Origin: Coptis chinensis
Lineage: Eukaryota; Streptophyta; Magnoliopsida; Ranunculales; Ranunculaceae
Assembly: GCA_015680905.1 (NCBI GenBank)
Contig: CM027378.1
Span: forward strand, 103,189,501 to 103,253,500
Length of the DNA stretch: 64,000 nt
Reading direction: 5' to 3'
The notes beneath the pieces were generated by a model. The model did no database searches. It had not been told where the DNA came from and saw nothing but the letters and a program-made list of their open reading frames with translations. Positions 33,095 to 44,917 of this stretch are shown here, piece by piece (position 1 is the stretch's first letter; every line of letters starts with the position of its first letter). The position numbers were made by a program, and so were the translations under genes.

Positions 33095-35123
33095 CTAGAG
33101 CGCGGAGCGGTCGAGGGCAGCTGCCAGGGATTGGTCAAGGGTGGTTTGCGCGGCGGCCTCCATTGCTGCCTTCTCACTAGTCAGTTTAGCCTGAAGGTCC
33201 GCTATTTGCTGACGGAGAGCCCCTTCTGTGACCTTATTGTCGTTGTGTGCCTTGAGGGCCGCGATACGAGAGTCATCGCGTTCTTTCTCCAGCTTGGCAT
33301 ATTTTGCCTTCCAGCCGTCCTGCCCATGGATCTCCTGCTTCACCGTCTCCAGGGTGTCCAAGGTGTTAGTCAATCCCCGGATGACGTAGCCTATATCCAG
33401 GCTCAGCTGAACACAGAGAGGAGTTAGAGGTGACACAAAGTAATGATGCAAGGCAAGAGAATCAAGATGAGACTCACCTTCTCCCACCCAGTGTAGATGA
33501 TGGCAGCGCGGTGGCGCAGAACGTTCCCGAGTCACCGTAGGCTTGATCTCGTGGAAGATGGGATGAGAAGAAACAGAGAGGCAACCACCGCGGCATTGTC
33601 TAAAGCGGAGTCTCTAGTGGTGAGGCGATCCCGGCCTTGAACTTCGGGATGCAGATTTCAGCCCAACGGGCACGGGATCCTTACCATGACGGCGCTGATG
33701 GGACCAACGGCGTGGGGGGGCAGCTACCGGGCGGATGGGGCAGCAGGAGTGGAGGTGTTTCCGCAGTTCTACACCTCTTGGCGGGTGGCCTGCGGCCGAA
33801 GTCGGTCTGCTCATCTTCGTGGTCAGCGGTCCCCACAATTTGAGTTTGTTGACATCCATGTTCGGGTGGGCGGAGGGAGTCGGAGATCGCAAAATCGTCC
33901 TCCCAATCAAAAAGGGAAGAATATGAGCGGGGACACCTGCTTTGGGGTGGATTGGTCCGAGCGGCGGTAGAGGGTTTCTTGGTCCGGCGATGCGGCCGGC
34001 TCTAAGGGCCTCGGCTTGTGAATGAGAGATCTTTTGGTGTAGCCCTCTTCTTAGTCTTGGGGGGAGAAGGTTTGGGCAATCTCTCTTTAGGTGGAGGCAG
34101 ACGATAGAAAGGGCCTTGATACGGGCCGAAGTCTTTGAGGGTTGGGTCGAGAAGGAGCGGAGTGGCTTTTTCAGGATCAATGCCTAGAAGGCCGCACTGG
34201 TCGTTTCCCAGATCGCGGAGTTTCTGAAAGATTGCGGAGTAGACACCGTTGTAAAGTTGTGAATGAGAATCGGGCCTCCAACCTGTGACAAAGAAAGTTA
34301 GCGGCAAGGTCAAAGACGGATAAGAATGAATACAAGGACACACCAACTGCTCAGATACACTTACCGCTCCTGAGAAAGTGTAAGTGCCTTAGAGAAACCT
34401 CAGAAGGGATGTCCGCTGACAGAAAGTTCCCGGACACATACAAAGGGTAATGGTGCCACACTTTATCAGAGGTGGTGATGTGAAGAATGAAAGATTTCTT
34501 TCGTGGACGACTACAAAAGGATTGATAGCCTACACTGCCAAACTTGGTACTCTTTTTGATGAAGTAATGGGCAATGACATCGCGGAGTTTGATCTGGGGA
34601 GAGTTGGTTTTGTTGTAAAAGTTGGCAGCGTACATGACACGCCAAAAATTGCCAATGCCTTGACATGGCGGAATGTTGAAGTGATTGCATACTTCTATGT
34701 CCGGCAAAAGGCGGGGAACCTTAAGCCGGCTACTATTTGCCCATCCGGTAACGACCGGGCTCCCGGCGCGGTTCTACAAGATGGGGAAAATGAGTTATGC
34801 CCGACACATGCTCTAACAAAGACATCATCCGGGGATGCCATAAAGCGGCTTTGATTGCGTCTAGGTTGGTCTGCGATAGTGTGGGGGGTGGGGAAGCTTA
34901 AACGATCTCCCCGAGGTAGAAGGGATAGCGGCGGGGGCTTGTCGCCGGAGGTGGGAGAGTCCGATCCGTCGCCGATGGTGTTACTAGATCTAGAGGGTGG
35001 GGGTCTCCGATCGATCGGATCGACGACGAAGAGTTCGAGACCGGGCGCGGACATGATATTCGAGAGTGGGCGAGGCAAAGAAGCAGGGATTTCCAAAATT
35101 CGATCAAGATAAAGATATCCCAC
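33095..35123 (-). pseudogene. Antisense, intron-containing gene of the Tat element (putative gypsy-type transposon protein)
   Basis: On the minus strand several frames join into a protein resembling the plant putative gypsy-type transposon family (Pfam PF04195, from memory). The N-terminal part (35073-34700) is Pro/Ser-rich and ends GQIVAGLRFPAFCRT. It is followed, after a frameshift, by EVCNHFNIPPCQGIGNFWRV and KKSFILHITTSDKVWHHYPL. Two consensus introns interrupt it: 34364-34283 (CG/GTAAG ... TGTCACAG) and 33477-33407 (AAG/GTGAG ... GTTCAG). The C-terminus (33406-33095) is a Lys/Glu/Ala-rich coiled coil (WKAKYAKLEKERDDSRIAAL). Correct splice orientation shows the minus strand is the coding strand, opposite to gag-pol. 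Frameshifts near 34700 and 34010 disable this copy. Function is unknown. Confidence 0.7.
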
Positions 35124-35753
35124 AGCCTAATGGGCGGGGAAAAGAGATGAACAGTGATCGGAACTAAATAAAAAACCAAGAATGGAAAAGAGGGAAGAGG
35201 AAGGAGAGCAAACCTGACCTTCAATGCAGCTGCAAGCAAGGAAGAGAAAGCACAAATGACGGAGACAGTAACCGGTAAGAGAACCGCTGGAGGAAGATGC
35301 TAACAAGAAGAGCGGAACAATTAGAGCAGAGGAAGAGGAAGAAGAGAGAGAGGTGCTGAGGTTAGAGAATGAAAGATGGAAGAATAATGGGAAAGATGAA
35401 GGGTTTGAGGGTTTGAGCGGGATTCGAGGCATCAGGGGTAACCAAGTAATATTCCGGAGGGTAATATCCAAAGGCCAAGAGAAATGGTCCAGAGGATGGG
35501 CGCCACGTGGATATCGAAGAACGAGGTGTCAGGTTCTGCAGGTAATCATGACGCGTGCAGGCATGCTAAGCACGCGTGTGAGAGAACAGAGCAAGCACGT
35601 GTCCGTTGAGAGATAGCACGTGCCCGTTGAGAGAAAGCACACGCTGATATCATTAAGCAAAAGAAGTAGGGGCCGCGGATCGATAAATTTGAGAATATCT
35701 CGGACCCCCAAACGAAGTTCTTCACGAGGTTCGGGGGGCCGAGAGGGGGCATT
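35124..35753. other. Internal 3' region of the retrotransposon with polypurine tract
   Basis: No sense coding. The purine run GAGAGGGGGC at 35741-35750, three bases before the 3' LTR, is the plus-strand primer (polypurine tract). The stretch upstream could contain the promoter and 5' UTR of the antisense gene. A minus-strand frame at 35127-35471 is Ser/Leu-rich and probably not protein. Confidence 0.6.
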
Positions 35754-36050
35754 TGTATCTACCAAATTCATGACCATGGGGATGACATGTCTCAAAGACC
35801 GAGGTAACTTAAGAAACCAGAGAGTGAGAGTACAGGATATAGGCCGCGGTACTTGAGGCAGTAGTGGACGGTTAGCGGTTATGAACTGGTGAGGTGGAGA
35901 TCGTGGAATCAGGAAGCGGTTAGCGGTTAGGGAGTATAAGAGAGAGAAAAGAGAGAAAAGAGAAGAGGAAAAAGGAGAGAGAGAGAAGAAAGAGGCTGTA
36001 AGATCAGAGGTTACATAGGGATTTCAAAGGTTGTAAAATCTGATTATACA
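35754..36050 (+). repeat. 3' LTR of the Tat-type element
   Basis: 297 bp, 295 identical to the 5' LTR by direct reading. Followed by the target duplicate CTTGT at 36051-36055. Confidence 0.97.
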
Positions 36051-36055
36051 CTTGT

Positions 36056-37349
36056 CATATCTCGTAAGCTTCGAAGCCGCAAGTTCTAGATGTCCTTGAT
36101 ATGCATAACGATGGATTCACACTTATAATATTTATTGGATTACTTTTTTTTTCTCATTATCGACACAATATTCCTATATATGACCTAATTTGCTTCATTC
36201 AAGCTTCATTTTTGCTCCTGGTTCACTATTTATGAAACGTTGGTATTTCAAAAGTTCACACAATTGGAATTGCGATTGGAATTCACATGTTCCAAATATT
36301 AATAAAAATTGGAATTTACATTTTCGACACTAATATTGTTATGTCTAGGGTTGTTTTTTGTCAGATTTTTACTGATTCCTATAGAAACCAAAGACCAAAC
36401 CGATATACTCAATTTTAAAAAAATCTAAACTGAAACCGAACCAAACTTGAACAAAAACCAAGATGAAATCGAATCGAATGTGTTCAGTTTGGTTGTCGAT
36501 TTGGGCCTTGCCATTTGGGCCTTCTATCAAGCTTCAAATCGAAGCCTATATGCATCGACCTACTGATCACCAATCAAGTATGTGAATTTTAATAAATATA
36601 TTGAATAATATTGATGCCAATTTAGGCAAGTTGACAAGTTATAACGCCAATCACCAGAAGCAAGTATTTAAGTGCTCAATAACATAAACCATTTAGCCAA
36701 AAAAAAATAGTAATAAAAAAACTTTAAAAATTTTATATATATTTAGCACCCCGTTCGGTTTATATAGGCTAACCGAATCCCCAAACTGAAAACTGAACCT
36801 AACCAATTGATTTTGCATTTTGAGAACTGAAAACCGAACCGAGAAAGTTAAAAACTATTAATTTCACCCGGTTCGGCTAGTTTTTTCGGTTTCCTAGTTT
36901 TTTAACTCTGTAGTTATTTCAATTTTTTAAAAAAACAAAATATTGGACGAAATTTGAAGTCTAGTTCGAAATTATGAACTATGTTCTTGTTCGATCTCAT
37001 GGCCAAAAGTATGTCATATGCATAGCAAAGTAAATTTTATTTCAGGAGCTTATATTAGAATGACTAAGTTTAAAAACTTCATCTTTCATCACATCTTCAT
37101 AAAGAGAAAAAAAAAATGACTTGTATGATTGTGCAATTGAACGTTGTCATGAACGATCCTTTATACCTACACTTCCATTGTCTTAATAATGATAATTTTA
37201 TGACATTGTTATGGCAAAAGTAGCGTTGGACAAATAACCAACGAGATGTTGATAGTGTAGCCAAGAAGAGAAGGATATCCGCCTTGTAATTTAGATTGAT
37301 CCACACTAATATTCGGATATTAAAAGAAAATTTTGAAGTTGCCCATAAT
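36056..37349. other. Intergenic; AACCGAACC-rich block at about 36340-36900
   Basis: Words such as ACCGAACC, GGTTCGG and AACTGAAAACCG are dense at 36380-36900, as in the ends of plant hAT miniature elements, but no matching termini or duplications were found. No gene. Confidence 0.45.
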
Positions 37350-38486
37350 AGGGGTGCCAATGCGTACCTGATTATCCAAACCAAAATCGAATATTTCGGT
37401 TCTGGGTCTTAAAAAATTAGACCCATTTAAAAAGAGTCATTAAGAACTGAACCGATAAATAACTGAAACTATAAAACCAAATAGTAAAAAACTCGTGAGT
37501 ATCCGAACCGAAATCGAGACCGAGACCGATTATTATGATTTCGATATATAAAATTTAGTATTATATTACATTTAAGATAATCAAGCTCATATATTATAAT
37601 ATAAAATATGTTTTTTACGTGTAAAAGTCTATTAAATATATATAACATAATAGTGAATGTGTATTGTTAAATGTATATTTTATAACAATACGTTAAACAA
37701 GTATATTATAGATGTTATTAATAATGTAAACGTGTATATTATGAATACTAATATATTTTATATTTATTAACTTATGCACGTGTATATTTAAATAGGATAC
37801 ACATACTTGATATATTGTGGTACACGCATTTATTATAAACTAATATATAGTGTTCATGTTGAAAATTAGGTATGAGATGTAATTGTAAGACGCATGTACT
37901 CGTATGTTCGATTTAAAATGTGAATTAATACACATGTACAAATATATGTGTATGCACATAAAATATATCAATGTAACAAATATATGTGATTGCATATGTA
38001 CACGATCAAATTAATACAAAAAAACAAATATGTGTATGCACGTAAAAAAAAAAAAAAAATCAAATTTTTGGGGTTAGATATTTGATTATTTTAATTTCTA
38101 TATTAAAGCTGAAAATTATCACATGAATGGTAAATATTTTAACGTGTATGATTGATATATATTCATAGATTGATGTAAATAACTAAATATGATTGTTGAT
38201 GCATCATTAATTATACATAAAATATTATCATGTAGAAAAAGAAAAAAATAAAAATAAAAATAAAAACAAGTTTTAGTGTTTAAATGATTAAAATTATTTA
38301 ATAATAATAATAAATAATAAAGAACCGAAACCTATAAAAAACTGTGGGTTTTGATGATTTTGGATTAGGTATAATTCTCATACTAAAACAATTGAAAACC
38401 GAAACCGATAAAACTACAACTAGTAAACCGCTAAAATCTGACCCAAAACCGCTAAAATCTGACCCAAAACCGACCGTCGGCACCCT
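37350..38486. mobile_element. Probable hAT-like non-autonomous element (~1.1 kb)
   Basis: Left end TAGGGGTGCCAA at about 37351 and inverted right end GGCACCCTA at about 38478-38486. Subterminal ACCGAAAC/GACCC words lie at both sides. The interior is very AT-rich with many TATAT and ATGTGTATG phrases. A 21-bp unit (ACCGCTAAAATCTGACCCAAA) is tandemly duplicated at about 38427-38470. No 8-bp target duplication could be matched, so the boundaries are approximate. Confidence 0.5.
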
Positions 38487-38766
38487 AGTCCAGACTATCT
38501 TCGTAATCCAATTTTCCATTCAATTAGGCCAATAATTGAGTTTTAGTAAATGCGCTAACATGGGACATTGATTAACGAGTAATGGATCGAAGTCAGTGCT
38601 TGACTGTATTTTGTCATGGTGTTATCAATCTGACTCGACTTTCCTCTATCAAGCAAACTTTGGACCTTGCAAAGCGCGCGCATAACGCTTAAAGAAACAA
38701 AGCCATATTCCACATTGATAGGGTAACGTTGCATGTACAAAGTTATAATACCTGTATATATATATA

Positions 38767-39468
38767 TCTCTACTACTAGTATAGCCTATAATGATCGTGG
38801 GCTCTTAAATTCATCCGGGACTTTTTCTGACGTATAATGCCCTTAATGAATAATAAAATCATATGCCTACCTATTTATTAATGAGGACTACTTTGTCTTT
38901 TGGTGTGTTTATAATTTTCAGTGCCAATTTTGTCCTTAAATAAAATAATTGCTTAACACCTTTAAATAGGGTCAATTAGTCTTTTCATGTGGGAATATAT
39001 TCTAAAACCAAATCCACGCAATGCTCAATTGTACGCATTGTTATAAATGTCATTTATTAATTATTAGTAATAATTGGGTTCTTTAATAAGAGTTGTAATT
39101 AATCAGCTAATACGAACAGTCTCTTCTCCCTTCTCTCCCATCTCTACTGTTTCTCATCCTTTTTTTACCAACAAAACAAAACCCCCACTTCTTCTACATC
39201 TATCTCTCCCAATTGATATAGCCAATTCACTTTGTTCTAATATCAATACCAACAGAAAGCCAAATTGTTCTGTAAAGAGACAACATTCAGTATTATGGTA
39301 TAATGAATTAATGACTGAAACACAAGCTACTTTCAAAGAATAATATCGACTGTGGAGTGAGTTTATGACAGAGGCCACGTTGTATTAATCAAGAAACTTT
39401 TGTGGGGTTGTGCAGTGTGAAAACATGGAAATTCGTAACTCTATTTCTTGATTGTTCAAGGCGCCAGG
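38767..39468 (+). other. Helitron 5' region, non-coding
   Basis: Contains the 5' terminus and AT-rich sequence with GTCTTTTGGTG and AATTTTGTCCTT phrases typical of Helitron 5' regions. The 89-codon frame at 39074-39343 is unremarkable. Confidence 0.5.
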
Positions 39469-39776
39469 TCTGTCCGTGCTAATTCTCTTGAAGCAATATA
39501 TATCTTTGTCTGTCCACCGTCATTTGAGGAGCTTGAGATGCGACTCCGAGCACGGTAACTATACACAGCAAAAGCCCAAGACTTTTGTGTTGAGGCCTTA
39601 GGATATGCCTGTGCAACTAAAATATTATTTGGATTAATAGGGGAACTGAAACAGAAGAACAAGTCCAAAAACGACTGCGGAATGCAATAGCAGAACTTGA
39701 GGAAGGGAAGTCTTCAGGTCTCTTTGATCAAATTTTGGTAAACGATGAGCTCGAAACTTGCTATCAGAAACTTAAG
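39469..39776 (+). pseudogene. Guanylate kinase fragment (two exons)
   Basis: Two exons with consensus splice sites: 39469-39554 (acceptor GCCAG, donor CACG/GTAACT) and 39641-39776 (acceptor TTAATAG, donor CTTAAG/GTACC). Spliced, they read [20 protein letters not shown], then [20 protein letters not shown] and [18 protein letters not shown]. This is the C-terminal half of the guanylate kinase domain (GMP + ATP to GDP + ADP), including the lid/NMP region. The P-loop and N-terminal half are missing and no start codon is present. It is a captured piece, not a working gene, although its own frame is still open. Confidence 0.82.
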
Positions 39777-39896
39777 GTACCCCATACTTTTTCACTGGGC
39801 ATCTGCATTTCTATACCCACTAATTGTCATGCTGAATGACCAAGTATTCAAACTTTCAAATGTTTATCTAATGTAACAACACTTCAATATGTGCAG

Positions 39897-40246
39897 GAAA
39901 ATATTGGGTCTAAAGCAGAGTACGACGGAGCCCTCTTGACAGGCTGCCTGTAGATTGAACATTCACTTCGTTTGGCTGCACAAAGGGGTCAGGCAAACCA
40001 GATCAAATCGTAAGTATAATTTGCAGTGATTTCCAATTAAGTAGGAATCTCTATTTAAAAATAAAATGAATAAATGGGATTTCCATGCTGATTGTCCTTT
40101 ATGTAATTGACTTTGCCCTGTATTATAATCTCAGCCTTGATGATGTTCAAGGCATAAACTCACTTGGATGGGAAGATCAGGAAATGATAAGGAAGTATAT
40201 AGAGGGTGGTATGTCTTCCTCAAATATTACCACTGTTGCTGCTAAT
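39897..40246 (+). pseudogene. PARP1 zinc-finger-region fragment (two exons)
   Basis: Exon 39897-40009 (acceptor ATGTGCAG, donor AAATC/GTAAGT) ends QRGQANQIKS after an in-frame TAG. Exon 40135-40246 (acceptor AATCTCAG) continues DDVQGINSLGWEDQEMIRKY. The joined phrase QIKS-LDDVQGINSLGWEDQE-MIRKY closely matches the region after the N-terminal zinc finger of plant poly(ADP-ribose) polymerase 1 (KSVDDVEG...LRWEDQEKIRKYV type). That domain senses DNA breaks. Zinc-binding cysteines are not preserved and a stop interrupts the first exon. The start of the first exon (ENIGSKAEYDGALL) is not clearly PARP and may be a junction with other captured DNA. Confidence 0.68.
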
Positions 40247-41216
40247 GTAGGTGGTCCTTTTTTACGGTCTACACTTCGAATATTCATTGCATGGATTGTT
40301 CCAATTTCAGGGTAGAGCTGTCTCATCAAGTGCAATTTGCAACTTCTCATTGCAAATGTATGGTCTTCTGCCTAAATTTTTTCTATTTTTTCATTGGATT
40401 TTTGGTCTTTCAACATATGAATACCAAGTTGGCTCTATATTGGAATGCTCGACTGTTATGATCTTTGATTTAATTGATTAGAACATTTACTTTTATTTCT
40501 TTTCATCGTTTCATTTATTGCTGGTGTCCTTTTGGACATCTTGGACATACATCTTCTAGGTCCCTTGACTATAGGTCCTTAGTGTGGAGGAGAGTAGGTC
40601 GCCTGAGTACAAGTCATTGGTGTGTAGGTTGCCTAAGCGTGTTAGGGGAGATTTGTGGATGATGGCACATGCTGTTTGGGATTGGTAATTGGTATTATCT
40701 CCTTACAATTATGAAATCAATATTATCAAGCAATTTAAATTTGTATTAGAATTTCAGTTCATTACTAATATATGGAATATGGACATTGGAATCAATGATT
40801 CGAATATGTCCTAAAATCAGTCGCATAGTAACAAAATAACAGTGTAGGTGGGGTACACTGACGCCCCTCGTGGGCAATGTCAGACTTGACCTTGCTTTGA
40901 ACTGAACAGTCGGCTCAAGCGTTTAACCTCTTGAAGAGTTTAATTTTTTTTTGTAAGGTGAATGCACGCACACGAAAAACCAATAATGAAGGTCTGAAAC
41001 TATATAAAGATGGTGGCGTCTGATCTTCAGAGGAACCTAATTGATAAATCCATATACGAAAGCTGTGTAGAGAGACAGACTACCTGCTTTACTTCCTCAA
41101 GTCGAGCGGCACAAAGCTCACCATGTCATAATCATCACCATGCTAAGAAGATTAAACCCCTAGTGACCGGGCATTTTTACTTTCTCAGTTTATTTATGGT
41201 TATCTTCTTGTTGCAG
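40247..41216 (+). other. Helitron interior between PARP1 and ABCB fragments
   Basis: No recognisable exon. The last part ends in a pyrimidine-rich acceptor (TTCTTGTTGCAG) and would be the truncated intron before the first ABCB exon. Confidence 0.5.
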
Positions 41217-42998
41217 TGGGGCAATTGGTGCACGGTTATCTGCTGATGCTTCGACAGTCCGGAGTCTTGTAGGAGATTTCTTGGCCCTGATGGTTCAGAG
41301 TGGCTTCACAGCCGTCGCAGGAATTGTAATAGCATTCACAGCTAATTGGATGCTTGCAATTTTAGTTCTGCTTTTGTTGCCATTTCTGGGCCTGCAAGGA
41401 TATGCACAAATGAAGTCATTAAAGGGTTTCAGTGCAGATGCAAAGGTCAGTCTGTCCTCGACAAGTAGAGAAGCATATCTTATCTGAAATAAGTTTTCGC
41501 TTAAGGAAATAATTTTTTTGCTCTATCTTCCTAAATCACTTTACATTAACTTGTAACACATTTTTTAGAAGAAGTATGAAGAAGCAAGTCAAGTTGCAAA
41601 CGATGCCGTGGGTAGTATTCGAACTGTTGCTTCCTTCTGTGCAGAGCAAAGAACGATGGAACTTTACCATAACAAATGCGATGCTCCAATCAAAAGTGGA
41701 GTTCGGCAAGGATTAATCAGTGGTTTAGGCTATGGCCTCCTTTTTATTGTTTTTTGCACAAATGCTCTTATATTTTTTGCTGGAGCTCAGCTTGTGAAAC
41801 ATGGGAAAGCGACTTTTGCAGAAGTTTTCAGGGTAAATTATGTTTCATTTATTTATTGTTTAACCACCTTCAATTTTCATTTATTTATAGTATTTTTGCT
41901 AATTAGTTGCCATCTGTTTGCAGGTTTTCTTTGCTTTGACAATTTCAGCAGCAGGAGTTTCACAGAGCAGTGCACTGGCTCAAGATACTACCAAGGCCAA
42001 GGATTCTGCTGCTTCTATTTTCAAGATTCTAGACAGGAATTCGAAGATCGATTCAAGCAGAGATGAGGGTACGACACTAACGAGTGTGAGGGGTGACATT
42101 GAGTTGGAGCATATCAGCTTTAAATACCCTACACGTCCAGATGTTCACATCTTCAGAGGCTTGTGTTTAAGCATACCCTCCGGAAAGGTAATCCTATGTC
42201 CCTATGTCAAGTGATCATTTTTGCAGAATTCGTCAACCTTACAATATTTACTGTTTCTTCTCGCTCTTTTTATAATTTATTTATGAATGTTAAGTTGCTA
42301 CTTCGGTTCTTTTCTCTTCGCCGCTGATAGTGTGATTCTTCCTATTTTTGTAGACTGTTGCTCTTGTAGGAGAGAGTGGTAGTGGGAAATCAACAGTTAT
42401 AAGCCTACTAGAGAGGTTCTATGATCCTGATTCTGGTCGCATAACTTTGGATGGCGTGGAAATCCAGAAGTTAAAGCTAAACTGGTTGAGGCAACAAATG
42501 GGACTGGTAAGCCAAGAGCCTATACTCTTCAATGAGACAATTCGTACAAACATATCCTATGGAAAGCAAGGAGGTGCAAGTGAAGAAGAAATAATTGCTG
42601 CCACAAAGGCAGCTAATGCACATAACTTCATATCAGGATTGCCACAAGGATACGATACTTCGGTTGGGGAGAGAGGGGTGCAGTTGTCAGGTGGACAAAA
42701 GCAGCGGATTGCCATAGCAAGAGCCATACTTAAGGATCCCAAGATCCTTCTGCTGGATGAAGCAACAAGTGCATTGGATGCAGAATCAGAGCGAGTAGTA
42801 CAAGATGCATTGGACAGAGTTATGGTTAACAGAACTACTATTGTTGTTGCTCATCGTCTATCCACAATCAAAGGCGCTGACGTAATTGCAGTAGTAAAAA
42901 GTGGTGTCATTGCTGAGAGAGGAAGACATGAGACACTACTAAAAATCACGAATGGAGTTTATGCTTCTCTTGTAGCACTCCATATGAGTTCCTCATAG
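41217..42998 (+). pseudogene. 3'-terminal part of an ABCB (P-glycoprotein) transporter, frame intact
   Basis: Four exons with GT-AG introns: 41217-41445, 41569-41832, 41924-42187 and 42354-42998 (stop TAG). They read continuously for about 466 codons. Exons 1-3 give the second half of the second transmembrane domain ([40 protein letters not shown]) and the linker ([20 protein letters not shown]). Exon 4 holds a complete second nucleotide-binding domain: Walker [12 protein letters not shown]-loop VSQEP, signature LSGGQKQR, Walker [15 protein letters not shown] and the H-loop VAHRLST. It resembles plant ABCB4/11/21-type auxin transporters. Full ABCB proteins are near 1250-1290 residues; the first transmembrane domain, first nucleotide-binding domain and start are absent. 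All visible catalytic residues are intact, implying recent capture or some constraint. Alternatively it is the 3' end of a gene truncated by other means. Confidence 0.88.
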
Positions 42999-44641
42999 TA
43001 AAGAAAAAAAAAAGTTCAGTGAACACAGCAGTCACATGGATTAAGAACATAAAATGGCTATCACTCTATGTTGTTGTATTGATTGCTGATAAATGATAAT
43101 ACTGTCCCTTAGTGAAATAACAATGATATGATGATTAGGATATCAAAAGCAAAAGCAACATTCACCCTGGTTAGGCCTTATCTACTCAATAGCCATTTTA
43201 TGTTCTTAATCCATGTGATGCCCTCGCTGCAGGTGTAGCTGCATAAAGTTTGTCGAGCATTGCTTTCAAGCTTTCAGCTCACTGGTGCTAGCTTAGCCAG
43301 GTAGTCCATTAATCCTTTCTTCGTCATTAAAGTGTTTTCTTTAACCAAAATAGAAAAGAGAATCCTTTTTGTTGAAATTTTAGCCATGTGGTCATTCCAG
43401 AGTCTATTTTTATTTCAATTCTATTAGATATTGGCGTGTCTAATTCAATTTTAACGCCAAATATAATTGTTTCTAATTATTGTTATTTGTGGGCTACTCG
43501 ATCTTTTCTTTGATAAATAGTTTTCGCAGACCTATCGATATTTAATATGCATGGTGGGTTTGTTGTAATATAATGTCTTGGAGCTTTATGTATCCGTCGT
43601 CCATCCTTTGAGTACGTGGAGCTTTAGAGCTTCACTCGACTGCCTACTTGATATGCCACTCATCTAGAAAGGCCTGTACACATATATAAAGTGCCACGTA
43701 CACCATTCAGAATGTATGACAAATTTCAAACATTAGATAAGCATGTTAAGCTTAGAAATTTTTTGTTGTTTTGGGGAATATGCAATTGTCAAGTTGGACA
43801 GAGACTGCATAAATCTTTTTGGTGTAAAGTGTCAGTGGAGTGTTGAGTTTAAAACTGCCATTGTGCACCATTCATCTTTGTCTTCCCCTGCTCTGTTTAA
43901 ATTGAGAGTAATTCTCATGCATATATCAGCAGCTTATTTTCTGTACTATAGTGGCATGAATTATGTGCTTGTATTATATTGGGCTGTGCCAACTGTTATC
44001 AATGTGTGTAGGCTCTTAGATAATCTTTGTCCAGTGTGATTTTCTCATTTTTTAAAATTCTAGCTTTCGTTTGAAAGATCAGTTCTCTTTGTGATTGTAA
44101 TCGAAGAAAATATTAATTGTTTAGGTAGTTTACATTATACTTATTATGGGTCAAAGTTATGAATTTTTTTCGAATAGAGTTCTATACATTACCTCAAATT
44201 TGTATTGCTAAATTGTGGCGTACTTCATCCAAAGTTGCAGATCCATTTTTTGTTGCAAAAAAGGTCCAAAGGAACATAAAAAGTCAGTATACAAGCATGC
44301 TACCGAGTCCCCGAAAGTAAATAATGAAGAGTTAAACCAGCGATTGCGTGGAAAGCGGTGTAATTGTTCGCCGCCCGGTGCATATGACCCAAGAACTTAA
44401 AACCTTACGGGGGGCATAGAAGTAATGCGCATCAACAGAGACAAGTTGAAGCGGAAAAGGAAATAAGTTCGAAAGCAGGGCAAATGGAATTTCCGTCAAG
44501 AGAACGTAAGTGTAGGTCACAACAGTGCAGTGCATGCACCATTTAATAATCGACAAACAATCACCATCACACTTACAGTTGCCCGAGGCGACCGGAAAGA
44601 TCGTCATTCTATTGCACACCAACGACGACTGCTGAGGACTT
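42999..44641 (+). other. ABCB 3' flank and unassigned Helitron interior
   Basis: The first several hundred bases probably came along as the ABCB 3' UTR and flank. The stretch ATAAAATGGCTATCACTCTA at 43050 is partly mirrored at about 43185-43215 (ATAGCCATTTTATGTTCTTA), forming an inverted repeat of about 30 bp. A Lys/Cys-rich open stretch at 44215-44400 is not recognisable. Confidence 0.45.
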
Positions 44642-44917
44642 GTGAACGAAGAAAACAACGTTATCTTTTGCAAAGTTCAGTGGATGTCTAATGTACAAAT
44701 GAGGCAGATGTATGAGGCTCATCAGTGGTGGCTGTGGCATGTCATGAATGCCCAGAATATCACCGAGCAGCAATGGTCATTGTATATGTCTTATCTAGAA
44801 AAGGAGCAAAGTCGGGTGATTCACAACAAAGAAGAGCACAAAAAATTTAGGAAAAGGCTTCAAAGAAAGTGCATCCCCAAGTGTGACTCATTTACTTTCG
44901 AGTGCACTCACGGGTGA
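44642..44917 (+). other. Unrecognised open frame, possibly part of a captured gene
   Basis: A 91-codon frame whose middle (RQMYEAHQWWLWHVMNAQNI and then TEEQQWS-like sequence) has a protein-like composition rich in Met, Trp, Gln and Glu, ending in a basic tail. The upstream frame is closed by stops. No family recognised. It could be a fragment of a captured exon. Confidence 0.3.

Larger units (their letters stand above)
26333..36055 (+). mobile_element. Complete Tat-lineage Ty3/gypsy LTR retrotransposon
   Basis: Both LTRs are 297 bp (26338-26634 and 35754-36050), start TGTA, end TACA, and are bordered by the 5-bp duplication CTTGT (26333-26337, 36051-36055). Between them, in order: a primer-binding-like site, gag, aspartic protease, reverse transcriptase, RNase H, a second RNase H, integrase, a ~92-bp tandem array, an antisense intron-containing gene, and a purine-rich tract. 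The RT phrase DFTDVNLQCPKD and the second RNase H identify the Tat (Ogre/Retand-type) lineage. The element is richer in G and purines than the AT-rich surroundings. Its LTRs differ at two positions, yet the coding region carries several frameshifts and stops, so this copy cannot make a full polyprotein. Confidence 0.95.

Noticed and set aside
35127-35471. 114-codon minus-strand frame as the start of the antisense gene
   Set aside because: Ser/Leu low-complexity composition and no clear link to the following PF04195-like frame; it is more likely 5' untranslated sequence.
41217-42998. A complete ABCB transporter gene
   Set aside because: The region upstream holds PARP1 and guanylate kinase pieces, not the first transmembrane and nucleotide-binding domains; only the 3' part is present.
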